Assembly (NCBI GenBank): GCA_949152475.1
Contig: OX424562.1
Coordinates: 18,104,209 to 18,168,208, forward strand
Direction: 5' to 3'
Length of the DNA stretch: 64,000 bases
Source: Terebella lapidaria
Lineage: Eukaryota > Annelida > Polychaeta > Terebellida > Terebellidae
Below the pieces are notes generated by a model. The model searched no databases. It worked only from the letters and a program-made list of their open reading frames with translations, and was not told the origin of the DNA. The position numbers were made by a program, and so were the translations under genes. Below are positions 1 to 10,249 of this stretch, piece after piece. Positions within the stretch are counted from its first letter, which is position 1. Every line of letters begins with the position of its first letter.

Positions 1-1244
1 GCAAAAGTTTAAGCTTCAGAGGCCACTTTACAGATTTCACATCTGACATTTAGCACTCAAGGTCATCCAAGGTCAAGATCAAGGTCATCATTAGTTGTTC
101 CATATATGACTTCCTATATGTTTATAATGCAAACTGAAGCTCTATCTGCATGCATTTCATCTGTAGAGGCAAATTTGGGCTTTTTTTAAATCCAAAAAAA
201 GTTGTTTTGACCTTCCAAGATCATCAAAGGTCAAATTCAAGGTCACCTCCCAAATCGCCATATATGACTTCCTATTTGAAAGTGCCAGTATCTAAGCTCT
301 ATCTTCAAGCATTCTATAAATACAATCCTGGAAGCTCCCATTATGAAGGAAAAAAATGTTGAAAATTTTCCAAGTCCAAAATTTTTTCAAAGGGTCAAAA
401 AATTTTGACCCGCCAAAAATTCAAAATGGCCGCCACACGGAGACCGGCGATTCAAGGGCAACAAAACTGAGCAAACATCATAAGGGGGTACATAAAGGGA
501 ATCTTTTGAAATTAGTCTCAAAACTGATCAGACAGTTTTCGAGAAAAGACAGACAGGTGCAAATTTGAGCATTTTTTCTACCCAAAAATGGCTGTTATGA
601 CCTTTCAAGTTCATCCAAGGTCAAATTCGAGGTCACCACACAAGTCGCCATATATGACTTTCCATTTGAAAGTGCCAATATCTAAGCTCTATCTTCAAGC
701 CTTCTATGAGTACAGTCTGGGCAGCTCCCTTTATGAAGGAAAAAAGTGTCGAAAATTTTTTTCAAAGGGTGAAAATTTTTTTTTGTCTAGAAAATGGCCC
801 AAAATGGATAAGTAACGCGATTTGAGCCAAATTTTTTTTTTTCGTCGACCCGTCAAAAATTCAAAATGGCCGCCATACACAGACTGGCGAGTCAAGGGCA
901 ACCAAACTTATACACATCACAGAGGTGTATAAGGGGAACCTTTTGAAACAAAAATCTCAAATCTGATCAGACAGTTTTTGAGAAATTGGCCGCCAAAGTC
1001 CAAAATTGACCGTTTTTCGACGAAAACGGCCGCCATTTTGAAAAAAATTGAAAAATAAAAAAAATAATAAATACCCCCTTCTCGAATTATATTAAGGTAT
1101 CTTTTCCCAGATTTTCAGAAAGATTGGACCGTAAACTTTAAAGATAAAAATGTGGACGGACGACGACAACGGCCAGACGGACGGACGGACGCCGGACGCA
1201 ACCCCACGCCAATAGGTTATCGGACCATAGGTCCGGTAACCTAA
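1..1244 (+). mobile_element. Helentron-like non-autonomous repeat, copy 1 (5' end outside window)
   Basis: This is the 3' part of a dispersed family also seen near 7.9, 10.25 and 27.0 kb. It holds two tandem core units of roughly 430 bp. Each unit runs from an AGGTCA-rich segment (AAGGTCATCC, AGGTCAAATTC, AGGTCACC) through 'CGCCATATATGACTTCC' and poly-A/poly-T tracts to 'AAAATGGCCGCCA'. A CGGA/GACGG microsatellite near 1,150-1,200 follows. The end is a hairpin, AGGTTATCGGACC / GGTCCGGTAACCT, closing with CCTAA at 1,244. Short ORFs inside it are translations of the repeat and are not genes. Assignment to Helentron-like HINEs is inferred from structure only; no helicase or Rep gene is present. 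Confidence 0.75.
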
Positions 1245-1892
1245 AAAGTGCAATTGGCCGAAAAGGGACGTGGTGTTTACTTTGGCATCCGATGGTAAAA
1301 TGCAGAAACGAAATACAAGTCATAAACGTGTTTTTATTGATAAATTCATCATTCAAGTATTTACAACATTCCAGGTTGACAAATGTAATATCGAGGCCAT
1401 GAATCGATAGGATCCATACACTTTTAACAGTGTTCTAAATAGGATTACTTGCATGCAAGAATATTCATCGGCAAATAAACATATGATACAAGAGACGTTC
1501 GTATAGTTGATTTTACATTGTTGAGATATATAAGATACTTACTCAACAACATAAAGCTACCACAATATATACAGCATATTCGTGACCTTATTATTCTAAC
1601 TATACAATTATAAGCCAATTGAATTCTACAGAAGCGTATGAATATAATTGTAAGCAAGCAAAAATATTCAACGATTTGATTGAAAAAAAGACCCAGTGTC
1701 TATTTTGTCTCACAGTCGTTCACATCACAACGACTTTATAACAATTCCAAAACATGATGACATGTAAATCATATGAATTTGATTGTGTATGCATCACAAC
1801 ACATATGAAAAAATGTTTTCAAACATGTACGACTATTTTAATTTTCACTTTAAAGATAAGCGAGGAGAGGTTGACACACTTTGTTTGCTTTT
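1245..1892 (-). other. Probable 3' UTR of the cGAS/Mab-21-like gene
   Basis: No coding signal is seen. On the minus strand an AATAAA (plus-strand TTTATT, 1,333-1,338) lies about 555 bp past the stop codon, a reasonable place for poly(A) addition near 1,310. The extent of the UTR is inferred; no transcript evidence is available. Confidence 0.35.
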
Positions 1893-3842
1893 CTACATTC
1901 GTTCATCTTTGGCCAGCGAATCAATGATTTTCGCAATCTGCTTTGTGACCTTTGACCGTTTGTCTGCTGAGAGTGGCGAGCAAACGGCAGACGGGTAGTA
2001 CAGACTTCTCAAGTTTAGCCCATCTCCATACATGTGTTTGAAGTGGTCCAAGCTGAGAAGCACATACTTAGCCAAGTCCTCAGGCTGTGCCTTCCTGCGG
2101 AACACCTCTGGGAAAAAGCGCTCACTCAGTGCAAATGACATTGCCATGAACTTGATCTCGATTGACGCCACATACTGGCGTGCTCCGTAATATTCACCAG
2201 AGCCGGGCTCAGGCATGACACGTTCACGTCCAATATCATACGTCTGGTACTTTGAATGTTGGGATTCGTATTTTCGTTGGTATTCGACAGCAGAAAGTTC
2301 CTCAATCTCAGTCATGTCTGTTGTGAGTTGGTGTTCCAGTTTGGGAACCAAAGGATTCCCAGCGACTTGAATGGTTAGATCAAGAGGCCTTCTCTCGTCC
2401 TCGTATTGTTGCTTGTCAGTCTCAACTTGCACGTCATGTTTTCCTTCTATTTGCGTCTTCTTGCTGTCATGTGACTTTGTACAGTTCCCAAGTGTTGCAT
2501 CATTGCTATCGTGTGATTGTGCAGCATTCTCGAGGGTCACAATCGCTACATCATTGGTTTCTTCACCGTTCACGTCATTATTGCCACACTTGTCCGACGC
2601 GAAGGGCTGGAAAATTCCTTTCATGACCTCTGATACCTGAAGGCGGAGCTTCTTCATGCGATCATCAATCCACATCAGCTCTTGTGCACAATCTAGGAAA
2701 GGTTGTAATTGGGAACTCACTTCTGTGCTCTTGATCGTATCATCAGTAACGACAGGTTCAGTGGTGGCTTTCTGCCTTGTGTCCACACAATCGATTTCTT
2801 GATGGGATGAAGTTTCCCAATCGAATGATGATGTGGTGCGTGTACTTGGTCTTGTCGGTGGTTTCTTTTTGCGTCTGCGTTTCTGACGTTGGGTTTTCCT
2901 CTTGTAGTAGGTCAAGTGGTCATCTCGAATGATCTTCAGTGTGCGTATCAATGTCTTCAGTAGAGAGTCATCAGGGAAATGTTCCAGGAACTGCTGCTCA
3001 ATACGTGAGCAAGATACTTTCCAAGAATATTTCTTGTCACCTTTTCCCGTCGCTATCAGGAAGTTCGAGTAAAGTGGTATAATGGATAAACCTGGATCAC
3101 CATCGATCATAGCTTGAAGATCTGCAACTGCCCAGTTAGAAGACGCGAAACGTTTTTGGAAATCAAACTGGAATTTTTCAGTGCTTACTGATGTTGGGAT
3201 ACTGATGGCCATTGTCAGGTCCAAGTTAACTTTGATTTCTTTGCTGTGGTCCGGGGAAGTCCAAACAAACTGATACAGGGTTGCTGGTCCGTGTTTTCGG
3301 AAGCCACTGAAAGCAGGCCTGTTGAAACCACCATGGACCCAATTGTCTGGAAGACTCATATCTTTCAAAACCTTATCAGACAGTTCACGAAAGCGCTCTT
3401 GAACTGCTTCTGGGTTCATTACTTCAACAGCTTCATCACAGGTCATGCTGTCACCGTCAGACAGGTCAATATAATCCCAGTCCATTTCAGGTGGCTCTAT
3501 GCAGTTATGTTCGAGGCAGTAAGAATGAGTTGGCCATTTGGGTGATTTGTAATCAGGTACCATCACATGAGCGAACCCAGGCTCAGACTTCAGTAAAACA
3601 AGGTCACTGTAAGAAGCCTTCAACTGATCTCCTTCGAACCTCGAGTCGAGTTTTTGTATGCCTTTCAGAACTGTGTGGGCAATTTTCTGTACTCCGTGAT
3701 GGATATCTTGTATAGTCTCATCGTTGTAGTCACATTTCCGTGTCCTGTCAAGTTCGAGAAGTCGTTCACCAACGGCCAAAGTATGTCTAGGGTTAGATAG
3801 AATCCTTCTCACCTGAGGAGATGGATCGCTTGCTATATCCAT
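1893..3842 (-). CDS. cGAS-like / Mab-21 family protein, divergent
   Basis: A single open exon encodes 649 residues, far longer than neighbouring random ORFs, with an even, non-repetitive composition. Similarity to the nucleotidyltransferase fold of the cGAS/Mab-21 family is visible in order. HGPATLYQF (residues 184-192) followed by KVNLDLTMAI (204-213) matches the 'GPA-TL...VDL.LAI' strand that carries the third catalytic Asp (here D208). YSWKVSCSRIEQQFL (272-286) matches the 'WRLSFS..EK.LL' segment, and a 'LLKTLIRTLKIIRDDHL' helix follows (294-310). A basic stretch at 314-327 could be a nuclear-localisation or nucleic-acid-binding patch. Residues about 330-545 are acidic, Ser/Thr-rich and unlike the family; the last 100 residues are again ordered. 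The usual GS and E-x-D metal site is poorly matched around residues 66-84 (FEGDQLKASYSDLVLL): one Asp (D80) aligns but its partner appears to be Tyr. The family includes cyclic-dinucleotide synthases of innate immunity and non-catalytic Mab-21 proteins, so an inactive member is quite possible. The start is the first ATG; an AG about 10 bases upstream could be an acceptor for a 5' UTR exon. Confidence 0.7.
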   Translation of the reverse strand: MDIASDPSPQVRRILSNPRHTLAVGERLLELDRTRKCDYNDETIQDIHHGVQKIAHTVLKGIQKLDSRFEGDQLKASYSDLVLLKSEPGFAHVMVPDYKSPKWPTHSYCLEHNCIEPPEMDWDYIDLSDGDSMTCDEAVEVMNPEAVQERFRELSDKVLKDMSLPDNWVHGGFNRPAFSGFRKHGPATLYQFVWTSPDHSKEIKVNLDLTMAISIPTSVSTEKFQFDFQKRFASSNWAVADLQAMIDGDPGLSIIPLYSNFLIATGKGDKKYSWKVSCSRIEQQFLEHFPDDSLLKTLIRTLKIIRDDHLTYYKRKTQRQKRRRKKKPPTRPSTRTTSSFDWETSSHQEIDCVDTRQKATTEPVVTDDTIKSTEVSSQLQPFLDCAQELMWIDDRMKKLRLQVSEVMKGIFQPFASDKCGNNDVNGEETNDVAIVTLENAAQSHDSNDATLGNCTKSHDSKKTQIEGKHDVQVETDKQQYEDERRPLDLTIQVAGNPLVPKLEHQLTTDMTEIEELSAVEYQRKYESQHSKYQTYDIGRERVMPEPGSGEYYGARQYVASIEIKFMAMSFALSERFFPEVFRRKAQPEDLAKYVLLSLDHFKHMYGDGLNLRSLYYPSAVCSPLSADKRSKVTKQIAKIIDSLAKDERM

Positions 3843-5409
3843 GGCTTGTCACCTGGTCAGACATGGAATCGGAATTATGAGTTTGTAATTTACATCACAG
3901 TAAAACATTAATTCTCTTCTATCGTACAAAAATAAAAATACACTGGATACCGAAAACCGATAAATTTATATTCCAAAACCGAACATGGACGAATGCCACA
4001 AAATCGGTGCAAGTGCAAATCCGAGTGATACCAAAAGTAGAGAACATACATCAGTACATATTAGTTCAGTTAGTGTTAAAAGCTAAGGCGTCCACTGTGC
4101 TAATAATATTGCCTGTAAGTCTCGTTTCACATATGTCTTAAATTAAGTATTTAGGTACGTAGTGGTGACAAACATTGCCACGTGGTCATTTTTTTATGAT
4201 TTTGCTCGAATTCAGAAGCAACATACAAAAACATGATTACGAATATTGTTACAATCAATTATTTTATTTATTACACTTGCTCTGACCTACAGCATATCAC
4301 TGGTTAGAATAATGAGGGTATATTTTTTCATAGTCAAATTGCCCCCGATCTATGTTGTGTTTCACAGCATGTTTTTGGACTCCATATTCCAATATAACAA
4401 GATTATTTTTGTGATGTTATAACAAAAAGTGTACAGAACATATGCCACATCATATATATAGTCACAAACACCACCGACGGTTTGGGTACTAGTCACGTAT
4501 AGTTTCAAGGGAATGAGCTTTTTCTCCCGTCAAGGTCATGACCTTGGAACGTAAAAACATACGTTTTTCATCCCTTTTAAATGGAATGAAAGGCTTATCA
4601 AAAATGCATATTTAGATCGTTAGCGATCGCAGGAATGGGTCATGATCAAAGTACGAACATGAGATAATTTTCCGATAATTTCCGTGTTAGTTTCAAAAGT
4701 TTGAATATGTAGAATAATGTCACCAGAAAGGTCAAATCACGTAAAATAACCTGACGTTGCAAATCTCACTTACACGCCCTATAGATCTAGTTCTACTCCA
4801 ACGCGTTAGGCGAGAAATGTACATGTGTGTTTACTAGTATGCCATAGAGTCATGGTAACGTTTAGAAAAGAAAAATAAAGTGATCTAATCTGTGGGACAA
4901 ACAAGTTTCTATGTGGTCTGCATTTAGCTCTATAATTATGTTGTAGCTCGAGATTCAAGTGCCATGAACTGTTAGTATCAGATATAGGCCTAATATGGAA
5001 ATAGATCTACATACCTCGTTATAACAGCGCAATTCTATCTACGCATCCAGCACTGTTAAACTGATGATAGACACGGGAGTATGCCACAACTGTGTGTGCG
5101 ATGAAAACTCGACAGACCTACGCACGTCTACATGCACTAGATACTGTAGGTTTGACTCCAGTCCAGAGCTTCCTCGATCGACTTATGTTGTGGCAACGAC
5201 ACGTACATGTGTACAAAGGTCTGGATGTGGCGTGACTCGATCAAACCACCCAAGAACTTTCTAGATCATGGAGGTAAAATTCCCGTACATGTGGGTTTTC
5301 CCCAGTTTCGAATAACTCTGTAGACAGTAATATACGTATGTACCCAAGGTGGTGGATTCCACCAAGTAAAGTTGGTAGGCCTAAACCCAGTGAAACTCCA
5401 GAAAGATGA
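3843..5409. other. Upstream region without recognised gene
   Basis: This is AT-rich sequence 5' of the minus-strand cGAS/Mab-21-like gene, so it should contain that gene's promoter and any 5' UTR exon. I cannot place either. The one distinct site is a perfect 16-base palindrome at 4,531-4,546, listed separately. Confidence 0.4.
4531..4546. promoter_or_regulatory. Perfect AGGTCA inverted repeat (TREpal-like)
   Basis: CAAGGTCATGACCTTG is a perfect palindrome of two AGGTCA half-sites with no spacer. That is the classical palindromic thyroid-hormone/retinoid receptor element, and each half is also an extended CAAGGTCA monomer site as used by ERR/SF-1-type receptors. It lies about 690 bp upstream of the minus-strand cGAS/Mab-21-like start codon and outside the clear copies of the dispersed repeat. 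Function is inference. Confidence 0.35.
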
Positions 5410-5690
5410 AAAATAACGAACTGAAAAGTTTGCCCAAGGGCTAAGATTGGGTTAAATCTATTTCCAGGCGTTCTAGAAGTACAGTTGTGACAGCTCCCAT
5501 GTCAAAGAAAAAAGTGCCGATTTTTTTTTACTAGATGTTTTCAATTTTTTTTTCAAAGGGAAGATTTTTTTGCTTAGAAATGATCTGAAATTGATGGACA
5601 GTTTTTTACCGACCCGTCAAAAATTTATACTAGTAATAGGCGCCACGCGCAGACCGGTGCGAAACCTTCAAGGGGACACAATCGTGACTG
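5410..5690 (+). repeat. Degraded fragment of the Helentron-like repeat
   Basis: It begins with a decayed copy of the terminal 'CCCAAAGGCTAAG' hairpin (here CCCAAGGGCTAAG) and jumps directly into the core ('GACAGCTCCCAT...', 'AAAAAGTGCCGA', 'CGACCCGTCAAAAATT', 'GCGCAGACCGG'). Most of the first core unit is missing. Divergence from the 27-kb copy is visibly higher than between the other copies. Confidence 0.6.
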
Positions 5691-5694
5691 AAAA

Positions 5695-5830
5695 AAAAAA
5701 CAATGCTTTCGCTTCCTCTCACGATCTTTTCGCGTTCAAACGCGATTTTTTCGTGTTCCTTTGCGATACCATAGCATTTCCTTTCGATTAATTCGTGTTC
5801 TCTCACTATAAATTCGCACTCCCATGTGGT
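5695..5830 (+). repeat. Diverged short-period tandem array (GTTCC/TCGCG type)
   Basis: Units of about 21 bp are built on 'TCGCGTTC...CGCGAT' and 'TTCGTGTTCCTTTGCGAT'. They are similar in wording and period to the GCGAGGGAACGC array near 54 kb but more decayed. On the minus strand one frame reads as a loose heptad of R/E/K-H-E-K-I type, which follows from a period divisible by three and is not evidence for a gene. Confidence 0.55.
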
Positions 5831-5837
5831 CGTGTAA

Positions 5838-6240
5838 CAAAACTTCAAACTCAGCTCTGCGCCTCACAAAATCAACACCAGGTCCAGCACCATGTCTCTG
5901 GTCATTCCCCGTGTCCGGTCCTTTCGGGCTACCAGTTTTTATACTGGCGCCAAACTTCTTAACAGCCTGCCTAGTCATATCAGGGTTTGTGAATCCAAGT
6001 CAATTTTTAAAAGCTCAGTTAAACACCTTTTATTTCAACAGTTGGACCAACAAACTGAAAATCAATTTGTGTTGTATTAGCCAATTTCTTATGTTATTCT
6101 ACATAATTATTTGTCTAGTCATATTATTCTACAGTTTCTATTCCATATTATATTATTTTCAGTCCATACTTCCTTTTTTTTTGATATTTTCACATTGTAA
6201 TATTCTACAATTTGTACATTTAAACCTTATGGTTTTGTCA
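5838..6240 (+). mobile_element. LINE 3' stub (end of ORF2 plus 3' UTR)
   Basis: Reading from just after a TAA at 5,835, the frame to 6,080 gives the typical C-terminal tail of a non-LTR retrotransposon ORF2: 'VIPRVRSF', 'TSFYTGAKLLNSLPSHIR', 'FKSSVKHLLF', then a stop. This GAK-L-NSLP-IR...FK..VK..LF signature is shared by CR1/L2/Jockey- and RTE-like LINEs and lies downstream of the reverse transcriptase domain. No reverse transcriptase is present upstream, so the copy is 5'-truncated, the normal outcome of target-primed insertion. AT- and pyrimidine-rich sequence to about 6,240 would be its 3' UTR; the exact end is not visible. Confidence 0.75.
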
Positions 6241-6269
6241 GAATTCTTTTTTCTCTCTCTTTCTTTTTC

Positions 6270-6572
6270 TTTTTTTTCACTTTTCGGTTTCCGGACGATA
6301 ACTCAAGAACGCCTTGACGAATCTTCGCGAAATTTTCTCCAGTTATCACATATATTACATAGATGAACCCTATTGTTTTGGAGCCGGCTCCGAGGTCCGA
6401 TTAGTCCGTGAGGATGAATTTTGTGTCAAATGGTTTTCAGATGATAACTCAAAAAGTACTTGCGCCACCAGTCTGAAACTTGGCATATATGTTGATATAG
6501 TGTCCCTATCGATTTCGGGGTCAATCCCTCAAACGACCTTTGACCCAGGGGCCGAAAACAATTTTGGTTAGT
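6270..6572 (+). repeat. Unclassified repeat ('GATAACTCAAGAACGC' type)
   Basis: This holds two related segments, 'CGGACGATAACTCAAGAACGCCTTGACGAATC' near 6,291 and 'AGATGATAACTCAAAAAGTACTTGCGCC' near 6,438, spaced about 150 bp apart. They precede the minisatellite. The resemblance suggests an old tandem pair, possibly the flank of the same composite element. No coding capacity is seen. Confidence 0.35.
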
Positions 6573-6574
6573 CA

Positions 6575-7907
6575 TCCTTAAGCCTCAATGCATATCTCAG
6601 AAACGGTGCATCGTAGAGCGAAACGGACGTAATTTTCGGACTCGTGACACTAGACAAACATGTCTTAGGGGTATGTTGGGTGAATTTGGCCCTGGGCCAA
6701 ATTTTTTTTTTGCTGAGTCGGCGTTTTTCATTTTCGGCCATATTTCGGAAACGGTGCGTCGTAGAGCGAAACGGACGTTATTTTCGGACTCGTGACACTA
6801 GGCAAACATGTCTTATTTGTATTATGGGTGAACTTGGCCCTGGGCCAAATATTTTTTTTGCTGAGTCGGCGTTTTTCATTTTCGGCCATATCTCGGAAAC
6901 CGTGTGCGTAGAGCGAAACGGACGTTATTTTTGGACTCGTGACACTAGGCAAACATGTTTTAGGGGTATGTTGGGTGAACTTGGTCATGGGCAAAATTTT
7001 TTTTGCTGAGTCGGCGTTTTTCATTTTTGGCCATATCTCGGAAACCGTGCATCGAAGAGCGAAACGGACGTTATTTTCGGACTCGTGACACTAGGCAAAC
7101 ATCGTTTCTCATTTTCGGCCATATCTCGGAAACCGTGCGTCGTAGAGCGAAACGGACGTTATTTTCGGACTCGTGACACTAGGCAAACATGTCTTAGGGG
7201 GGGGGGGGGGGGGGGGGTAATGTGGGTGAACTTGGTCATGGGCCAAATTTTTTTTGCTGAGTCGGCGTTTTTCATTTTCGGCCATATCTCGGAAACTGTG
7301 CATCGTAGAGCGAAACGGACGTTATTTTCGGACTCGTGACACTAGGCAAACATGTCTTAGGGGTATGTTGGGTGAACTTGGTCCTGGGCCAAATTTTTTT
7401 GCTGAGTCGGCGTTTTTCATTCTCGGCCATATCTCGGAAACGGTGCGTGTAGAGCAAAACCGACGTTATTTTCGGACTCGTGACACTAGGCATACATGTC
7501 TTAGGTGTATCTTGGGTGAACTTGGCCCTGGGCCAAATTTTTTTTTGCTGAGTCGGCGTTTTTCATTTTCGGCCATATCTCGGAAACGGTGCGTCGTAGA
7601 GCGAAATCAACGTTATTTTCGGACTCATGACACTAGGGAAACATGTCTTAGGGGCATGTTGGGTAAACTTGGTCCTGGGCCAAATTTTTTATTTGCTGAG
7701 TAAGCGTTTTTCATTTTCGGACATATCTCGGAAACGGTGCGTCGTAGAGCGAAACGGATGTTATTTTCGGACTTGTTACACTAGGCAACCATGTCTTAGG
7801 TGTATCTTGGGTGAACTTGGCCCTGGGCCAAATTTTTTTTTGCTTTCTTGACATTTTTCATTTTTGGCCATATCTCGGGAACGATGCGTCATTGAATGAA
7901 ACGGATG
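6575..7907 (+). repeat. 147-bp minisatellite, about nine units
   Basis: Each unit reads 'CATATCTCGGAAACGGTGCG', 'TAGAGCGAAACGGACGTTAT', 'TCGGACTCGTGACACTAGG', 'CAAACATGTCTTAGG', 'GGTGAACTTGGCC', then a poly-T run and 'GCTGAGTCGGCGTTTTTCAT'. Anchors recur near 6,746, 6,894, 7,037, 7,126, 7,290, 7,434, 7,580, 7,728 and 7,874, giving a period of 143-148 bp apart from one short unit. A 21-base G run (7,197-7,217) interrupts one unit. The array stops at 7,907 where a Helentron-like repeat is inserted and resumes at about 9,357. ORFs of 70-150 aa on both strands are translations of the repeat. Confidence 0.85.
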
Positions 7908-9358
7908 TTAGGTTACGGGACTTTTCGTCCGATAACCTATTGCCATGGCGTTGCGTCCGTCGTCGTCGTCGTCTGTCGTCCGTCGTCGTCCATCGTCGTC
8001 ATCTGTCAACATTAATATTTTTGAAGTTTATGGTCGAATCTTCCCGAAATTTTGCACAAAATTGCCTAAAAATATTTCGAGAGGGAGGTTTTTTTTAGTT
8101 TTTTTAATTTCGCATTTTTTCCAAAATGGCGGCCATTTTTGTCGAAAAAGGGCCAATTTTGAACTTTGGCAGCCATTTTCTCAAAAACTGCCTGATCAGT
8201 TTTGAGATTTTTGTTTGAAAAGATTCCCCTTATGTATCTTTATGATGTGTATAAGTTTTGTTGCCCTTGAATCGCCGGTCTCCGTGTGGCGGCCATTTTG
8301 AATTTTTTAACAGTCGGCAAAAAAAAATGTTTTCGCCTCAAACCGCATTACTATCCATTTTGGGCCATTTCTAGGTAAAAAAAAATTTTCACCCTTTGAA
8401 AAAAATTTTGGACTTGGAAAATTTTCGGCACTTTTTTTCTTCATAATGGGAGCTGTCAGGACTGTACTCATAGAACGCTTGAAGATAGAGGTTAGAAATT
8501 GACACTTTCAAATGGGAAGTCATATATGGCGACTTGTGTGGTGACCTTGAATTTGACCTCGGATGACCTTGAAAATTCAAAACAGCCATTTTGGGGTCGA
8601 AAAAAACTCGAAAACTCTTTTTGGGGTGGAAAAAATCTCGAAAACTCTCTGATCAGTTTTGAGATTTTTGTTTAAAAAGATACCTCTTATATACCTCTGT
8701 GACGTGTATAAGTTTTGTTGCCCTTGAATCGCCGATCTCCGTGTGGCGGTGTGGGGCGAAAAAAAATTTTTTGCCCCAAATCGCATTACTATCCATTTTG
8801 GGCCATTTCTAGGCAAAAAATAATTTTCACCCTTTGAGAAAAATTTTGGACTGTACTCATAGAACACTTGAAAATACAGCTTAGAAATTGGCACTTGCAA
8901 ATGGGAAGTCATATATGGCGATTTGTGTGGTGACCTTGAATTTGACCTTCGATGACCTTGAAAGGTCAAAACAGCCATTTTGAGGTCAAAAAATGCCCAG
9001 ATTTGCCTGTATAGATGAAATGCTTGCAGATAGAGCTCAAGTTTGCATAATGAACATATAGGAAGACATATATGGCACCACTAATGATGACCTTGAACTT
9101 GACGTCAGATGACCTTGAGTGCCAAATGTCTGACTCGGAATGTGTAATTTGACCTGGGCGGCTTAAACGATTCCCCCCAGATATATCTTTGTATTATGAA
9201 CATATAGAATATCAAACGCCGCACACATACATGTAATGGTGACATCGAAGTTCACACGGATGACCTTTATTGGTACATCTCAAGGCCTGTTACCTGCCAA
9301 TGCTGCCATAGCCATACCAAAATTGTCCGGTAACCTATCCTAGCCTTTGGGCTAATTT
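7908..9358 (-). mobile_element. Helentron-like non-autonomous repeat, copy 2, inside the minisatellite
   Basis: This copy is in reverse orientation. It begins TTAGGTTACGGGACTTTTCGTCCGATAACC (the 3' hairpin) with a GTCGTC-rich microsatellite just inside. It then has two core units and ends GTCCGGTAACC...AGCCTTTGGGCTAATTTT (the 5' hairpin). Minisatellite sequence flanks it on both sides: left 'GAAACGGATGTTA', right 'ATTTTTGAACTCGTGG', against the uninterrupted 'GAAACGGACGTTATTTTCGGACTCGTG'. The join shows no target-site duplication longer than about 2 bp. Confidence 0.8.
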
Positions 9359-9545
9359 TTATTTTTGAACTCGTGGTAGTAGACAAACATGTCTCAGGGG
9401 GATGTTCAGTGAACTTGTCCCTGGGCCAAATTTTTTTCTGCTGAGTCGGCATTTTTCATTTTCGGCCATATCTCGTTTATTTCCATTTATATCTCAGAAA
9501 CCGTCGTCTTAGAGTGAAATAGATGTATTTACGTAATCATTTTGG
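9359..9545 (+). repeat. Right-hand remainder of the 147-bp minisatellite
   Basis: It resumes in mid-unit ('GAACTCGTGGTAGTAGACAAACATGTCTCAG...GCTGAGTCGGCATTTTTCAT...CATATCTCG') and ends in a diverged partial unit ('TATCTCAGAAACCGTCGTC...'). It is more diverged than the left part, consistent with an edge of the array cut off by the insertion. Confidence 0.7.
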
Positions 9546-9719
9546 TTGCAGAGTTGTCAGAAATTAACAGTTCATCTGTGATTGTGTTGTGTATCGAAAT
9601 GCCCCAAGGCCTCTAGGCCTTTACGTCTAGTTTGTTTCACATTTCTTGGTTTTTGTGTATACATGCATTTTTGTCTCCAACATTATCACTATGTTGGGCC
9701 ACATCGGAAACAAGTATTT

Positions 9720-9985
9720 TTGAAACCAAAATCTCAAAACCTACCGAACAGTTTTTGAGAAAACGGCCGTCATGCAATGTCCAAAAGTGGCGGTTTCTCG
9801 TCTAAAACGGCAGTCATTTTGAAAAAAAAAAAAAAGCGAGAATCAAAGAGCTAAAAAAAAATTCTCCCCTCCTGGAATATTTGTATGTACTTTTGTGCAA
9901 AATTTCAGGGAAAAAATCAGGCTAAACTTTAAAGATAAAAATGTGTACGACGGACGCAACGCATTGCCAATAGGTTATCGGACCA
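9720..9985 (+). repeat. 3' fragment of the Helentron-like repeat
   Basis: Only the last core segment is present ('TTTTTGAGAAAACGGCC', poly-A, 'CTAAACTTTAAAGATAAAAATGTG', 'GACGGACGCAACGC'), with the first half of the terminal hairpin 'CAATAGGTTATCGGACC'. The outer half is missing, so the fragment is truncated at both ends. Confidence 0.6.
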
Positions 9986-10249
9986 GAATCCTAACAATAG
10001 CAAGCTACACTCTACGGTTACTCTAAATCTAGACACTTGAGAGTAAATGTACGTACGTGTACAATTTTATTCTCGATATATCTAGAACCATTGGTTAAAG
10101 AATTTGTTAGGCGATTGCTGCACACATTCTTGTGAAAATGTAACTCGAGGCCCCTCGAAAAGGCGTTCTGGGGCGTTATGATTGTAATCTCACTACGACG
10201 TGAGCACAATATGAACTCGGAGATACATTATGATAGGCGGCATATGTTT

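Noticed and set aside
6644-7851. Open frames of 70-149 codons in the 147-bp minisatellite
   Set aside because: Both strands are equally open and repeat the same words with unit-length changes, so they reflect the repeat and not a protein.
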